DNA from: Anaerolineales bacterium
Lineage (GTDB): Bacteria; Chloroflexota; Anaerolineae; Anaerolineales; Villigracilaceae
DNA: 64,000 bases
Assembly: GCA_015075725.1 (NCBI GenBank)
Contig: JABTTV010000001.1
Location: 3,897,223 to 3,961,222 of the forward strand
Direction of reading: 5' to 3'
The position numbers and the translations under genes are program-made. Below are positions 1 to 8,473 of this stretch, one piece after another. How positions within the stretch are numbered: position 1 is the first letter of the stretch; each line of letters begins with the position of its first letter. The notes beneath the pieces are model-generated. The model was not told the origin of the DNA, did no database searches, and saw only the letters and a list, made by a program, of their open reading frames with translations.

Positions 1-543
1 TTCGTCAGCCTGTTCCTCTCACCCATCCCCGCCGCATTGACCTCCGAAGGGACTCCGCACGCGTTAAGGAGCATGACACTAGGATATTACATTCTCATAT
101 TCTCCTGTTATGGAATTGCTGAATTTGCTTACATCAGATACCAACGCGCCAAGTCACTGGTTTTGACCGGCATATCCCTGCTCCTATTGGCTGAAGTGAT
201 CAGTTTCCAACTGGATTACTTCAGCGCTTATCCCGCCCGAAGCGTAAAAGCGATGGGGAGTTTCGACTTCGAATCCGCCCTGCAATTTGCGATCGATCGG
301 CAACCCGGTGAAATAATTTTTATGAACAAGCCGCGCGAGACATATGCGAACGTGCAGTTCTATTCCCTGCTGGTCGAAAATCCTCAAAATATCCGAGTAA
401 TATGGGACAATCGCCCCAAGCCGAAAGGAAATCTGTGCATCGTTTACCATGTCCAAAACGAACCTGAGTTGAATTCGTTTCCGGATCCTTTCGAGGAGTA
501 TGACAGCGGAGGCGTGACGAAGGCGAGATGTTATTTGCCATAA
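1..543 (+). CDS. C-terminal part of a GT-C type membrane glycosyltransferase (5' end outside window)
   Basis: The reading frame is open from the first base of the window, so the gene starts upstream and only about 180 C-terminal residues are seen. The opening residues contain a hydrophobic end followed by LTSEGTPHALRS. That stretch resembles the loop after a transmembrane segment in ArnT/PMT-like (GT39-type) integral-membrane sugar transferases, which use lipid-linked sugars outside the membrane. Two more hydrophobic segments follow, then a soluble tail of about 110 residues ending in CYLP. Family assignment rests on this short match and general architecture; another polytopic GT-C enzyme is possible. 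Confidence 0.55.
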   Translation, partial: FVSLFLSPIPAALTSEGTPHALRSMTLGYYILIFSCYGIAEFAYIRYQRAKSLVLTGISLLLLAEVISFQLDYFSAYPARSVKAMGSFDFESALQFAIDRQPGEIIFMNKPRETYANVQFYSLLVENPQNIRVIWDNRPKPKGNLCIVYHVQNEPELNSFPDPFEEYDSGGVTKARCYLP

Positions 544-549
544 TCATCT

Positions 550-591
550 TGTCATGCTAAGTGGCGCGGGCGCCACTCGTTCAGAGTGACA
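550..591. repeat. Imperfect palindrome / hairpin between glycosyltransferase and pirin genes
   Basis: The arms GTGGCGC (561-567) and GCGCCAC (570-576) form a perfect inverted repeat with a 2-nt loop, framed by outer TGTCA and TGACA arms. There is no T-run, so it may be a dispersed palindromic repeat rather than a terminator, although its position just after a stop codon would suit transcription termination. The rest of the 544-638 gap shows nothing else clear. Confidence 0.45.
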
Positions 592-638
592 CTAATCCGC
601 AAACGTAAGTTTCCCATCCCCAAAATCATCTACACGAC

Positions 639-1481
639 ATGACCAATAGAACCATATCCCAAATCATCGAACCCAAACTTGTGATCGAAGGCGCGGGCGT
701 TTTATTGAGGCGCTCCTTCGGTCCGCACGCCAGCAACCAGTTCGACCCCTTTCTTTTATTCGACCATTTCGCCTTCAACAACCCGCTCGAAGGTCCAATT
801 CGCGGCTTCCCCACCCATCCGCACCGCGGCATCGAAACCGTCACCTACATGCTCGAAGGCACGGTCCGCCATCGCGACAGCCTCGGCAACATGGGCACCA
901 TCGCCGAAGGCGACGTGCAATGGATGACCAGCGGGCGGGGCATCCTGCACGAAGAAATGCCGCGTCGAAGCCCCAACGGAAACATTTACGGTTTCCAACT
1001 TTGGGTCAACCTGCCCGCCGCGCAAAAGATGAGCGAACCGCGCTATCAAGAGGTCGCCGCGGGGACGATCCCCGTCATCGAAAAAGACGGCGCGGTGATT
1101 CGCCTCGTTGCTGGAGAGGTGAATGGAATCCGCGGACCCGTGACAGAGATCGCCGCTTCGCCTCTTTACATGGATGTGAAGTTGAATCCTGATTCCCGAT
1201 TCGATTATCCCATCCCAGCCGGACACACAACCTTGATGTACGTCTTCGAAGGCGTTGGAGAGTTTTCAGGTCAAGTTGTAGAAGGCGTCAGCATGGTGAA
1301 ATTCAACGACGACGGCGACCAGGTCGAGGTCAGTACAGAAGCGGGCGTCCGTTTCATGCTCATCACCGGCGCTCCGTTCAAAGAGCCCATCGTGCCGTAC
1401 GGTCCCTTCGTGATGAACACGCGCGAAGAGATCGAAGAAACCATCCGCGAACTGCGGAACGGGACGTTCATAAAACCTTAA
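639..1481 (+). CDS. Pirin family protein
   Basis: This is a full-length pirin (280 residues), a bicupin of the cupin superfamily. Residues about 20-110 form the conserved N-terminal cupin with the metal-binding set H60, H62, H104 and E106 (motifs FPTHPHRG and GILHEEMP). This matches the four iron ligands of human pirin and the quercetinase-active bacterial homologues. The second cupin at about 150-270 is less conserved, as usual. Pirins are cytoplasmic; roles differ between species (quercetin 2,3-dioxygenase activity, redox-dependent regulation), so the substrate cannot be named. No convincing Shine-Dalgarno precedes the ATG. The Nudix gene follows on the same strand. Confidence 0.9.
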   Translation: MTNRTISQIIEPKLVIEGAGVLLRRSFGPHASNQFDPFLLFDHFAFNNPLEGPIRGFPTHPHRGIETVTYMLEGTVRHRDSLGNMGTIAEGDVQWMTSGRGILHEEMPRRSPNGNIYGFQLWVNLPAAQKMSEPRYQEVAAGTIPVIEKDGAVIRLVAGEVNGIRGPVTEIAASPLYMDVKLNPDSRFDYPIPAGHTTLMYVFEGVGEFSGQVVEGVSMVKFNDDGDQVEVSTEAGVRFMLITGAPFKEPIVPYGPFVMNTREEIEETIRELRNGTFIKP

Positions 1482-1579
1482 TCCCAATGCTCCCTGCGCC
1501 GTCCCCGGCGCAGATCTCCATAAAAATACATCTGGTTCCAATACCTCACCGCCGAGGACGGCGGCTGAAGCAAAATAAT

Positions 1580-2044
1580 ATGACTCAAGTTCTATATGGT
1601 CCCCGTCTCGGCAGGGAAGGCGAATTGCGAGTCGGTTGCTGCGCTGTCCTGTTCGACCAATCCCGTAAAAAGGTTTTACTTACGCGCCGCGTCGATAATG
1701 GACGCTGGTGCCTGCCCGGCGGCAGAATGGAATCCGGCGAAAGCGCGGCGGAAACCTGCGAGCGCGAGTTTTGGGAGGAGACGGGCTTGAAAGTCCGCGC
1801 GACCCGTTTGATCGGTGTGTACAGCAACCCGGAACAACTGGTGATCTATCCCGACGGGATGAAAGTCTTTATGGTCGTGATGAGTTTCGAAGTAAACGCA
1901 TTTGAAGGGCAATTGGGCTTGAGCGAAGAAACCACCGATTTTGGATTCTACTCACTCGATGAAATGGACTCCATGCCGATGCACGGCGAGCATAAGATGA
2001 GGGTCGAAGATGCAATACGCGGCGGGGATGCGGCGATAAAATAA
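1580..2044 (+). CDS. Nudix hydrolase
   Basis: This encodes 154 residues from the ATG at 1580. The frame is open upstream to an ATG at 1487, but that extension covers two GC-rich hairpins and has no family similarity, so the downstream start is preferred. The complete Nudix box lies at about residues 48-70 (G-x5-E-x7-REFWEETGL), giving the Mg-binding helix-loop-helix that hydrolyses nucleoside diphosphates linked to another moiety. The preceding strand GRWCLPGGRME is typical of MutT/ADP-ribose-type enzymes. The substrate cannot be read from the sequence. A terminator-like hairpin follows directly. Confidence 0.88.
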   Translation: MTQVLYGPRLGREGELRVGCCAVLFDQSRKKVLLTRRVDNGRWCLPGGRMESGESAAETCEREFWEETGLKVRATRLIGVYSNPEQLVIYPDGMKVFMVVMSFEVNAFEGQLGLSEETTDFGFYSLDEMDSMPMHGEHKMRVEDAIRGGDAAIK

Positions 2045-2063
2045 CCCCCCACCAATGTGGGAT

Positions 2064-2101
2064 AAGAAACACGCCACCTCTTACCAGGCAGCGTGTTTCT
2101 T
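2064..2101 (+). terminator. Hairpin terminator after the Nudix gene
   Basis: An 11-bp perfect stem, AAGAAACACGC at 2064-2074 with GCGTGTTTCTT at 2091-2101, lies 20 nt after the Nudix stop codon. The U-tract is weak (TTTCTT inside the stem), so strength is uncertain. Confidence 0.6.
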
Positions 2102-2157
2102 CAAGTTGACAGCCCTACCCATGTGACTTGTCAACTATTTTCGTCAATGGAGGTTCC

Positions 2158-2721
2158 ATGTTACAAAATATTTCGCAAAAGTTTCATCAATGGGCAAAAG
2201 GCGGGCTGGTGCTTGGAATGCTGGTCGTCTACGGATTCTTCGCAGGCTATATGATGCCGCAAATGGCCGCATGGATGAATTCCGCTGCCGGTCAGAGCGT
2301 GACCCCGCTCGACCTGATGATGTACTACACTCCGCAGCAGGCATTCGAGATGATGGAACGGTACGGCGAAGCGGGCCGCTCGGCATATCTCACCATCGAA
2401 CTGACCGCCGACATTATTTACCCGCTCTCGACAGTGTTGTTTTTCTCACTGTTTCTTTCTTGGCTCTTTCAGCGCGGATATAAACCCGGAAACGCGATGC
2501 AAAAATTCAACATCATGCCGGCCGGCTCCTGGCTGTTCGATCTGGTCGAAAACGCCGCGATCATCCCCATGATTCTGATGCATCCCGCTCAATCCGCCGC
2601 GCTGGCATGGATCGCCATGGCGCTGGGGCTTGTGAAGTGGGGTTTTGCATTTATCAGTCTTGGGCTGGTACTGGTCGGCATTGTCAAGGCGGCGTTGAAC
2701 GGTTTCAAACTGCAATCGTAA
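2158..2721 (+). CDS. Small four-TM membrane protein of unknown function
   Basis: This encodes 187 residues starting at the ATG at 2158, which is preceded by GGAGG at good spacing; a TTG 30 nt upstream lacks such a site. Four hydrophobic segments at about residues 12-36, 78-105, 115-140 and 143-175 predict a compact integral membrane protein. No catalytic motif is visible. The stop codon overlaps by 17 nt the 3' end of the convergent cdsA gene. I do not recognise the family. Confidence 0.75.
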   Translation: MLQNISQKFHQWAKGGLVLGMLVVYGFFAGYMMPQMAAWMNSAAGQSVTPLDLMMYYTPQQAFEMMERYGEAGRSAYLTIELTADIIYPLSTVLFFSLFLSWLFQRGYKPGNAMQKFNIMPAGSWLFDLVENAAIIPMILMHPAQSAALAWIAMALGLVKWGFAFISLGLVLVGIVKAALNGFKLQS

Positions 2722-3595
2722 TCAAAAGATAAAAAACCGGCGCGGCAAAGATCAAGCCATCGAACCGATCCATTACTCCGCCCTGAGCCCCAAGCATGGC
2801 GGAGTAATTTCGTTTACCCAGTGCGCGTTTCCACATCGAGGCGGTCAGGTCGCCGATCAGTCCCGCCAGCCCGATCGTAAATCCGATCACGCCTGCTGTG
2901 ATGTGCGTCATCCCAATTGACTGACCTAGAGCAACTGCCATTGCAACAGCGAATAAAAGTCCGCCAATTGCGCCCTCGACCGTTTTTGCCGGGCTGACCT
3001 GCGGAGCCAATTGCCTGCGTCCGAAAGACTGCCCGATGATCTGCGCAAAGGCATCGTTCGTTGCGATGACCAGATACAGAAAAGCGGCTCGAAACCCTGC
3101 CGGGTCGTTTTGTTGAATCCAAATATATGTTACAAGGCATATCGGAAGATATATCAGACACCCGGCAATAGCGAAGGCGAACGCGGGATAATCCTCAGGC
3201 TTTCGGGTCAAAGTTCCCATCGAGAAAACGACGAGCATCAATGCAAGCCAGGCTTTCAGCCAGATCTCGATTTGGAGAAAATCGGCAAGAACGATTCCCG
3301 TAAACGTGATGGCTGCAAAATAAAAAGCCAGCGAAGACAACTTGAGCGCGCTCGATATCTCCCAGGAAGCGAAGGCTCCCAATAACCCGAGCAGAATGGT
3401 CAACGCATGCCAATTTGGCGGGAGCCAGCCCGCGGCTACAAAACAAAGGTTGATGAAAATATAAAGCGGATATTTCCGCCAGACACTTTCGCCCGTTCCA
3501 TTCGGGTCCAACCAGCGGCGGGTAAACGCAAGCAATGTAGCAATCACCAGGAAAAAACCATAGATGAGAAGCACATTCCAATGAAGGGCTGTCAT
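2705..3595 (-). CDS. cdsA: Phosphatidate cytidylyltransferase (CDP-diglyceride synthase)
   Basis: This is a polytopic membrane enzyme of 296 residues that makes CDP-diacylglycerol from CTP and phosphatidic acid, the activated precursor for phospholipid head-group transfer. The C-terminal CTP_transf_1 signature is visible: an S-x-x-KR motif followed by a QGGVMDRFDG motif with the invariant DR-D residues, then a last transmembrane segment. It is the last gene of the lipid operon and its ATG overlaps the stop of the PEP-utilising enzyme gene by 4 nt. Location downstream of a lipid kinase and a CDP-alcohol phosphatidyltransferase fits a role in supplying CDP-lipid for the same pathway, although this could be a pathway-specific paralogue of a housekeeping CdsA. 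Confidence 0.9.
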   Translation of the reverse strand: MTALHWNVLLIYGFFLVIATLLAFTRRWLDPNGTGESVWRKYPLYIFINLCFVAAGWLPPNWHALTILLGLLGAFASWEISSALKLSSLAFYFAAITFTGIVLADFLQIEIWLKAWLALMLVVFSMGTLTRKPEDYPAFAFAIAGCLIYLPICLVTYIWIQQNDPAGFRAAFLYLVIATNDAFAQIIGQSFGRRQLAPQVSPAKTVEGAIGGLLFAVAMAVALGQSIGMTHITAGVIGFTIGLAGLIGDLTASMWKRALGKRNYSAMLGAQGGVMDRFDGLIFAAPVFYLLITIAV

Positions 3596-6000
3596 GGGAG
3601 AATCTTCACAGTACCGCGTCCGCCGTTCATTTCCACCCGGTCACCGCTCCTTACCCGCCTCGTCAGGTTTGGGATATTGACAATGATGGGCTTGCCCAAC
3701 TCGCGGGCGACGATCGCAGAATGAGAAAGCGGACTGCCGCGCTCGACCAAAATCCCTGATGCGGAAGGATACAGAAAGACCCAGCCGGGGTCGGTTCGTT
3801 CGGCAACCAAGACCTGACCGCCAAGATCGCTGACTTCGTTCACGCTGTACACCACGCGGGCTTTTCCAGTCACAATGCCGGAGCAGCAGCCCACGCCCTG
3901 CAGATCCGCATCATCCGCCATCGGACGCACCAGCAGGCCACGAGGCGAATCAAGGTATGGGATGCCAAACGTCTCGAACCGATCGGGCAGACTCACTGAA
4001 TCGGTTTTGTATCCCGCAAACTCGGTGCGGCGCATGGACACAATGCTTTTCAAATCCTGTGCGACCGCCGTGCCATGCACAAAATCCCATATTTCGCCGA
4101 TGGTCAGATAATAAACATCCGCAGCCTGCGGCAACACTCCCGCCTGCGCCCATTGCCTCCCAAGCGAATTCAAGATACCGCGCAATAAACCGAACAAGCG
4201 CGAGCGTGCAAAGCGAAGGTTCTCTCGGTTGCGAACATAACGGCGCGCATTGTTCAAGATCCATTGGAAGGCAAATCGTTTGTGAAGCGGTAAAGCGGAC
4301 AAACGCGCTTCGGCTCGGGCCCGGACAGGGGAATGCTCGGGCATCTCAGACGGATTCTTCGCCGCGGCCGCAATCATCCGAATCAACGGCAGAGGATCGT
4401 CCCGCAGGTTGGGTTCCTCCAATTTGAGTTCGTTCATGCAGCGGTCGCCATAGGTTTGCAAATATTCATCGAATTCCACGCGAAAGGCGGCAAATTTTTC
4501 CTGGTTCCGAATCCGTTCAAGGATTTCAACCGGCTCGAGATCGAATATGGCTCCCAGCTCCCGGTCGTTTCTTACGATGCGAGCCATCGCCTGCACCCGC
4601 CTGGCGGGTTGGATCGACTCGATATCGCCATCCCCAGCCAGGAGGTCATTATGAAGCGAGCTGCCGGGTTCGAACCATTTCTCCGTCAGGCTGCGTAAAA
4701 TCCCAAAGAAGATCATCGCCAGAAAATCGTTCAGGATCGGGGCGCGCCATTCCCCCAGCACTCGCGTTTCAAGGTCGCGATATGACTCATGAAGATGATG
4801 AGGCGTCATGGTCGAGAAATCCTTGGCGCGGTACTCCGCCAAGACAGTGTTGAAAGCAAGAAGAAAATCTTTCGCGCGGCGCTCGCTGGTGAGGTGTAGT
4901 CCGAACATGCGCATCCCCCAACTGAACAGAGCAAACCAACCGCCGGTTCTTTTACCGTGTGCTTCCCCTGCAGATTGCTTCACACCCATCATTTGTTCGA
5001 GAAAACGCCGGTTTTGATCGAAGGCCGGCAGCCAGCTCAGGGCTTCATACCAGTTGAACAATTGATAATAGACCTGCCCATTGTAAAAACCGAGCAGATT
5101 CTTCAGCACCGTCTCGTCCATTTCCTTTACGCCCATCAGGGACAGAAATTGACGGTAGACATTCGCATATGAGCCGCGAATGATGGAAAACGTCAAAGGC
5201 GAGGTAATGCCCGAATAGCTCTCGGTGATATTGGCGTTGTCCCATAAGATGTGTTCCGTGGGAATCGGCGTGGTAATGGGGCGGGCCTGAAGAATGAAAA
5301 GCACATCTTCGATAAAGGCAAATTCAATATCCTGCGGAGACTTGAACAGGGCTTCGATCCGCCTGGAAACGGCAACCAAATCCGAGACCTGGCTCTTTTT
5401 CAACAAAGCCCCGTCTCCATCCCATTCTCCGGTCTCGTGGTTCACGCGAAAGGTTTCCCCGCTGACTTTGCCCTGAACAAGTTCATCGCCCAATCCCCTT
5501 ACAACGGAAATCACCATCCAGCGTGGGTCTCGCGTTGCGGGATCTGCCGTAAATACAACACCCGAGATATCCGCAGGTGCCATCGTTTGGAGGATCACTT
5601 CCATTTCGATCTTTTTATCTAACAACCCATTCTTAATGCGATATGCCTGCGCCCGTTTTCCATACGCGGATGCCCAGCATTTTTTAACCGCATCGAGCAC
5701 CGCTTCCTTGCCGCGAACGTTCAGAAAGGAATCGAGCTGACCGGCAAAGGAGTATCGGGCAGAGTCTTCTTCAGCGAGAGAGGAGCGAACCGCCAAATCT
5801 ACATCCGGAAGTTGGCGCACAAGTTCGATAATCTCATTTTGGATGGCCGCAGGTAAGGATGCCTGTACGATTTTTTCTTCGTTCGCCCCATCTGACAGCG
5901 TCAAGCGGAAGTCATCGAAGGCACGGGCGGGAACAACAACAAAAGGCGGAACTCGAAAACCCGCTTCACTCAAGACTCTTAAATTCGACGCCTTGCTCAT
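3592..6000 (-). CDS. PEP/pyruvate-binding, PEP-utilising enzyme (rifampin-phosphotransferase-like architecture)
   Basis: This encodes 802 residues. The N-terminal third is a pyruvate-phosphate-dikinase type ATP-grasp domain: an RSSLAEEDSARYSFAGQ segment around residue 90 and a closing FILQARPIT around residue 240. A long helical middle region follows. The C-terminal PEP-mobile swivelling domain carries the phospho-accepting His in GSPLSHSAIVARELGKP (H760). The TIM-barrel PEP-binding domain of true PEP synthase or PPDK is absent, so the layout matches enzymes like rifampin phosphotransferase, which move a phosphate from ATP to a small molecule through the His. The substrate is unknown; the operon suggests a lipid or polyprenyl intermediate. 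It overlaps its neighbours by 4 nt on both sides. Confidence 0.8.
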   Translation of the reverse strand: MSKASNLRVLSEAGFRVPPFVVVPARAFDDFRLTLSDGANEEKIVQASLPAAIQNEIIELVRQLPDVDLAVRSSLAEEDSARYSFAGQLDSFLNVRGKEAVLDAVKKCWASAYGKRAQAYRIKNGLLDKKIEMEVILQTMAPADISGVVFTADPATRDPRWMVISVVRGLGDELVQGKVSGETFRVNHETGEWDGDGALLKKSQVSDLVAVSRRIEALFKSPQDIEFAFIEDVLFILQARPITTPIPTEHILWDNANITESYSGITSPLTFSIIRGSYANVYRQFLSLMGVKEMDETVLKNLLGFYNGQVYYQLFNWYEALSWLPAFDQNRRFLEQMMGVKQSAGEAHGKRTGGWFALFSWGMRMFGLHLTSERRAKDFLLAFNTVLAEYRAKDFSTMTPHHLHESYRDLETRVLGEWRAPILNDFLAMIFFGILRSLTEKWFEPGSSLHNDLLAGDGDIESIQPARRVQAMARIVRNDRELGAIFDLEPVEILERIRNQEKFAAFRVEFDEYLQTYGDRCMNELKLEEPNLRDDPLPLIRMIAAAAKNPSEMPEHSPVRARAEARLSALPLHKRFAFQWILNNARRYVRNRENLRFARSRLFGLLRGILNSLGRQWAQAGVLPQAADVYYLTIGEIWDFVHGTAVAQDLKSIVSMRRTEFAGYKTDSVSLPDRFETFGIPYLDSPRGLLVRPMADDADLQGVGCCSGIVTGKARVVYSVNEVSDLGGQVLVAERTDPGWVFLYPSASGILVERGSPLSHSAIVARELGKPIIVNIPNLTRRVRSGDRVEMNGGRGTVKILP

Positions 6001-6920
6001 GACCAGATCAGCCCATGCGAGCGGATCAATTCCACCGCCAAAAGAATGTCGAAGGCAAAGATGAACATCCCTGCATAAAGCTGCAGGCTTGCGGCAGTCC
6101 TGCCCGTCGTTTTAATATAAAAGTACAACACACCAAATACAACCACCCCCAACAGCGCTGCGACCGCCGCGTGATACCACCAGGCGAACTCCATTTGAGC
6201 GCCGACGATCATACTGACCATGCCCGAAAACAACAACGCCAGCAGGCTGATGAAAGCAGAACGATACGGTCCCATCACAGCCGAGTATGTAATCAGACCT
6301 TCGCGTTCATCCGCAGGCGCGCGCGTTTTGCGGGCAACTTCATACCCAAGCCCCACTCCATAGCTGACCCAGGCATAGAGCAATATCGGCATGGGCGCCA
6401 GCCAGAACGATCTATCGGCCGCAACGGCAAACACATACAGGCAATAAGCAGGCATGATCAACAGGTGAATAAACGCATTCGCCAGCAGATGTCTTTCAAG
6501 AATTTCCGCGATAAAGAATTCCTTGTAAATAAGCCCGGAAAAGGCAAGTACCACCAGGCACATCACGAACGCCGGAACCCCCAAAAGAAGACTCAGCATC
6601 ACTTCGACGGTCACTGCAAAGATGCCAGCATATCGAAGTTGCTTCAAAGTGACCAATCCACGTGACAGCACCCGCTCCGGGTGTACGATGCGATCCTGCT
6701 CATAATCCTTGTGTTCGTCTATGACCCGCATATGAAAGAACATGAGCAACAAAACCAGACAACCCGCAGCGAATCTCCACGACATCTCAAGGGGCTGGCT
6801 TTTACCGAAAACCGCGCCAAGCGCAAGCAGATAGTTGGCTGTGAAATACGAAACGATGAGGACGCCGTTCGCCTGTAAAGGAAAACGTTCCTGCAAGTAT
6901 GCCCAAAAATGTTTTATCAT
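5997..6920 (-). CDS. UbiA-superfamily prenyltransferase-like membrane protein
   Basis: This encodes 307 residues with about eight or nine hydrophobic segments. A first Asp-rich motif, VIDEHKDYEQD followed by HPERVLSRG, and a second motif, GYEVARKTRAPADEREG followed by TYS, place it in the UbiA fold, in the subgroup with DE-x-KDYE-x-D rather than the classical NDxxDxxxD. UbiA enzymes move polyprenyl groups onto aromatic or glycerol-phosphate acceptors inside the membrane using Mg ions. Neither acceptor nor donor can be deduced here. Start and stop each overlap the flanking genes by 4 nt, so it is translationally coupled within the lipid operon. Confidence 0.78.
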   Translation of the reverse strand: MIKHFWAYLQERFPLQANGVLIVSYFTANYLLALGAVFGKSQPLEMSWRFAAGCLVLLLMFFHMRVIDEHKDYEQDRIVHPERVLSRGLVTLKQLRYAGIFAVTVEVMLSLLLGVPAFVMCLVVLAFSGLIYKEFFIAEILERHLLANAFIHLLIMPAYCLYVFAVAADRSFWLAPMPILLYAWVSYGVGLGYEVARKTRAPADEREGLITYSAVMGPYRSAFISLLALLFSGMVSMIVGAQMEFAWWYHAAVAALLGVVVFGVLYFYIKTTGRTAASLQLYAGMFIFAFDILLAVELIRSHGLIWS

Positions 6921-8473
6921 CCAAGTCTCTTTGTTTTCAAGCGCTTGTAATCCAACCTCGAGTTATGGCGGGCATCCACCGGCAGGCGGCGGGCTGCACG
7001 GATCTCATCCAGCGCCCAGCCATGCTCACCGCACAAGGCGCGCAATTGATTCACCCAATCTTTTGGTTTTGGTGAATTTTCCGCGAATTCTACTATTAAT
7101 ACAGAACGCTCACCCAGCTTCGAGTCCGGCATTCCGATCAATGCCGCGCGGCGCACGAACGGCAAAGCTTCCGCCACCGTTTCCACAAACACCGGGTATA
7201 AATTTTTTTCACCGCGCACAACAATCGTGTTCACCCGCCCGGCAAGCCATAAAAGACCGGTCTCATCCTTGTAACCCAGGTCGCCCATGCAATGCCATAA
7301 AACGCCATCTGAGTCGAATCGTTTATTTTTTGATTCAGCCGCCGGGTTGGAAAAATATTTCCGCGCCACATGATTCCCACCCACCCAAATTTCACCCACC
7401 TGACCTGTCTCAAGCTCGATCCCATCCGCACTTAGAATCCGGATCCTGACCTCGGGCACGGCTCTTCCCAACGGGATGCCTGCCCTCGGCGCTACAGGCT
7501 TTTTCATTTCATCCATGGCATCGCAGCTCTTAATGACCGCAACCGGTTCCGCTTCCGTACTCCCATAAACGTTAAGGATCTCTGCGTGGGGCGCAACGCG
7601 TTCCAGTTTTTCCAAAAAGAAAGGGGTAACCGGCGCTCCGCCTGTGACAATGCGCCGCAGAGGCAGAGATTGCTGAAGGCGCAGGCAATGCTCCACAATC
7701 ACAGACCAGTAAGCGGGTGGCCCGGATGCGGTTGTAACTTCATGCTGACGAATCTGTTCGAGAATCCGTTCCGGTCGAACTGCATCCGGGCGGCGGAATG
7801 GAAAATCCGGGATGACGCTTGTTATGCCGGATGCCAGATTATGCAAAGTCGCAATCGGGAACGCAGGCATGTCGATATCCGAGGTGTCATTGGGCAACGC
7901 GCGACTCAATGCGGCATGTTGTGCAGCCAGCAATCCGTGAGTGCGAATCACGCCGCGCGAACCCAATGGATCGGTGCTTCCGCCCGTAAATGTGATCAAC
8001 GCCGGAGATTCGAGGTCCACTTCAGAGATTTCGGAGTGCGGTGAAAAGGATACAGCCAGACGATTCAAAGAAAACCTGGAATTTCCATCCGTTGGAAAAA
8101 CGCGAGGGATGCGGCGCAAGTCTGGTAAAAACCACCGCAGCCAATTTATCTTTTGACCACAGATCAATCCATCCGGTCGTATCGAAGAGATCGTCTTCTC
8201 CAGTTGTCCAAATCCGCTTTGCGGATCGAGGAACACCGGCGTAGCTCCCATTTTGAATAATGCGATCAGACCAGCATAAAGGTTTAATGAAATCGGAGCC
8301 AACACAACGACCCGGCTCCTTGTTTTCAAGCCGCTTCCAAGAAAGCCCCCCGCCAGCCGGGAGGATAATTCATCAAGCAGCCGAAAAGAAAAAATGGATG
8401 GATGACTTGTCGGAAAAATAAGCGCCGAACGATCCGACTCAGGCACCGAGCCAAGCAGGGATGCAATATTCAT
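6917..8473 (-). CDS. Class I adenylate-forming (ANL) enzyme, OleC-like
   Basis: This encodes 518 residues with ANL-superfamily motifs in order: a P-loop-like FTGGSTDPLGSRGVIRTH, the A5 motif NVYGSTEAEP, the A8 region GDLGY then LAGRVNTIVVRGEKNLYPV, and a C-terminal end VDARHNSRLDYKRLK. The GSTEAEPVAV and VDxRHNxxxD features resemble OleC-type beta-lactone synthetases and related fatty-acyl adenylating enzymes, which activate a carboxyl group with ATP. The P-loop departs from the usual SGSTGxPKG consensus. No OleA, OleB or OleD homologue is nearby, so classical olefin synthesis is not supported. The product is probably an activated fatty acid or hydroxy acid for this operon. It overlaps both neighbours by 4 nt. 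Confidence 0.75.
   Translation of the reverse strand: MNIASLLGSVPESDRSALIFPTSHPSIFSFRLLDELSSRLAGGFLGSGLKTRSRVVVLAPISLNLYAGLIALFKMGATPVFLDPQSGFGQLEKTISSIRPDGLICGQKINWLRWFLPDLRRIPRVFPTDGNSRFSLNRLAVSFSPHSEISEVDLESPALITFTGGSTDPLGSRGVIRTHGLLAAQHAALSRALPNDTSDIDMPAFPIATLHNLASGITSVIPDFPFRRPDAVRPERILEQIRQHEVTTASGPPAYWSVIVEHCLRLQQSLPLRRIVTGGAPVTPFFLEKLERVAPHAEILNVYGSTEAEPVAVIKSCDAMDEMKKPVAPRAGIPLGRAVPEVRIRILSADGIELETGQVGEIWVGGNHVARKYFSNPAAESKNKRFDSDGVLWHCMGDLGYKDETGLLWLAGRVNTIVVRGEKNLYPVFVETVAEALPFVRRAALIGMPDSKLGERSVLIVEFAENSPKPKDWVNQLRALCGEHGWALDEIRAARRLPVDARHNSRLDYKRLKTKRLG

Noticed and set aside
1487..1579. Upstream extension of the Nudix protein
   Set aside because: The extra 31 residues cover GC hairpins, have no family similarity, and a better start exists at 1580.
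5997..6920. UbiA-like gene read as evidence for archaeal-type ether lipid synthesis
   Set aside because: No geranylgeranylglyceryl phosphate synthase or G1P dehydrogenase is present, and the Asp motif differs from that of DGGGP synthase; left as an untested idea.
6917..8473. Olefin (ole) biosynthesis cluster
   Set aside because: Only the OleC-like ligase is present; there is no thiolase-like OleA, OleB hydrolase or OleD reductase nearby.
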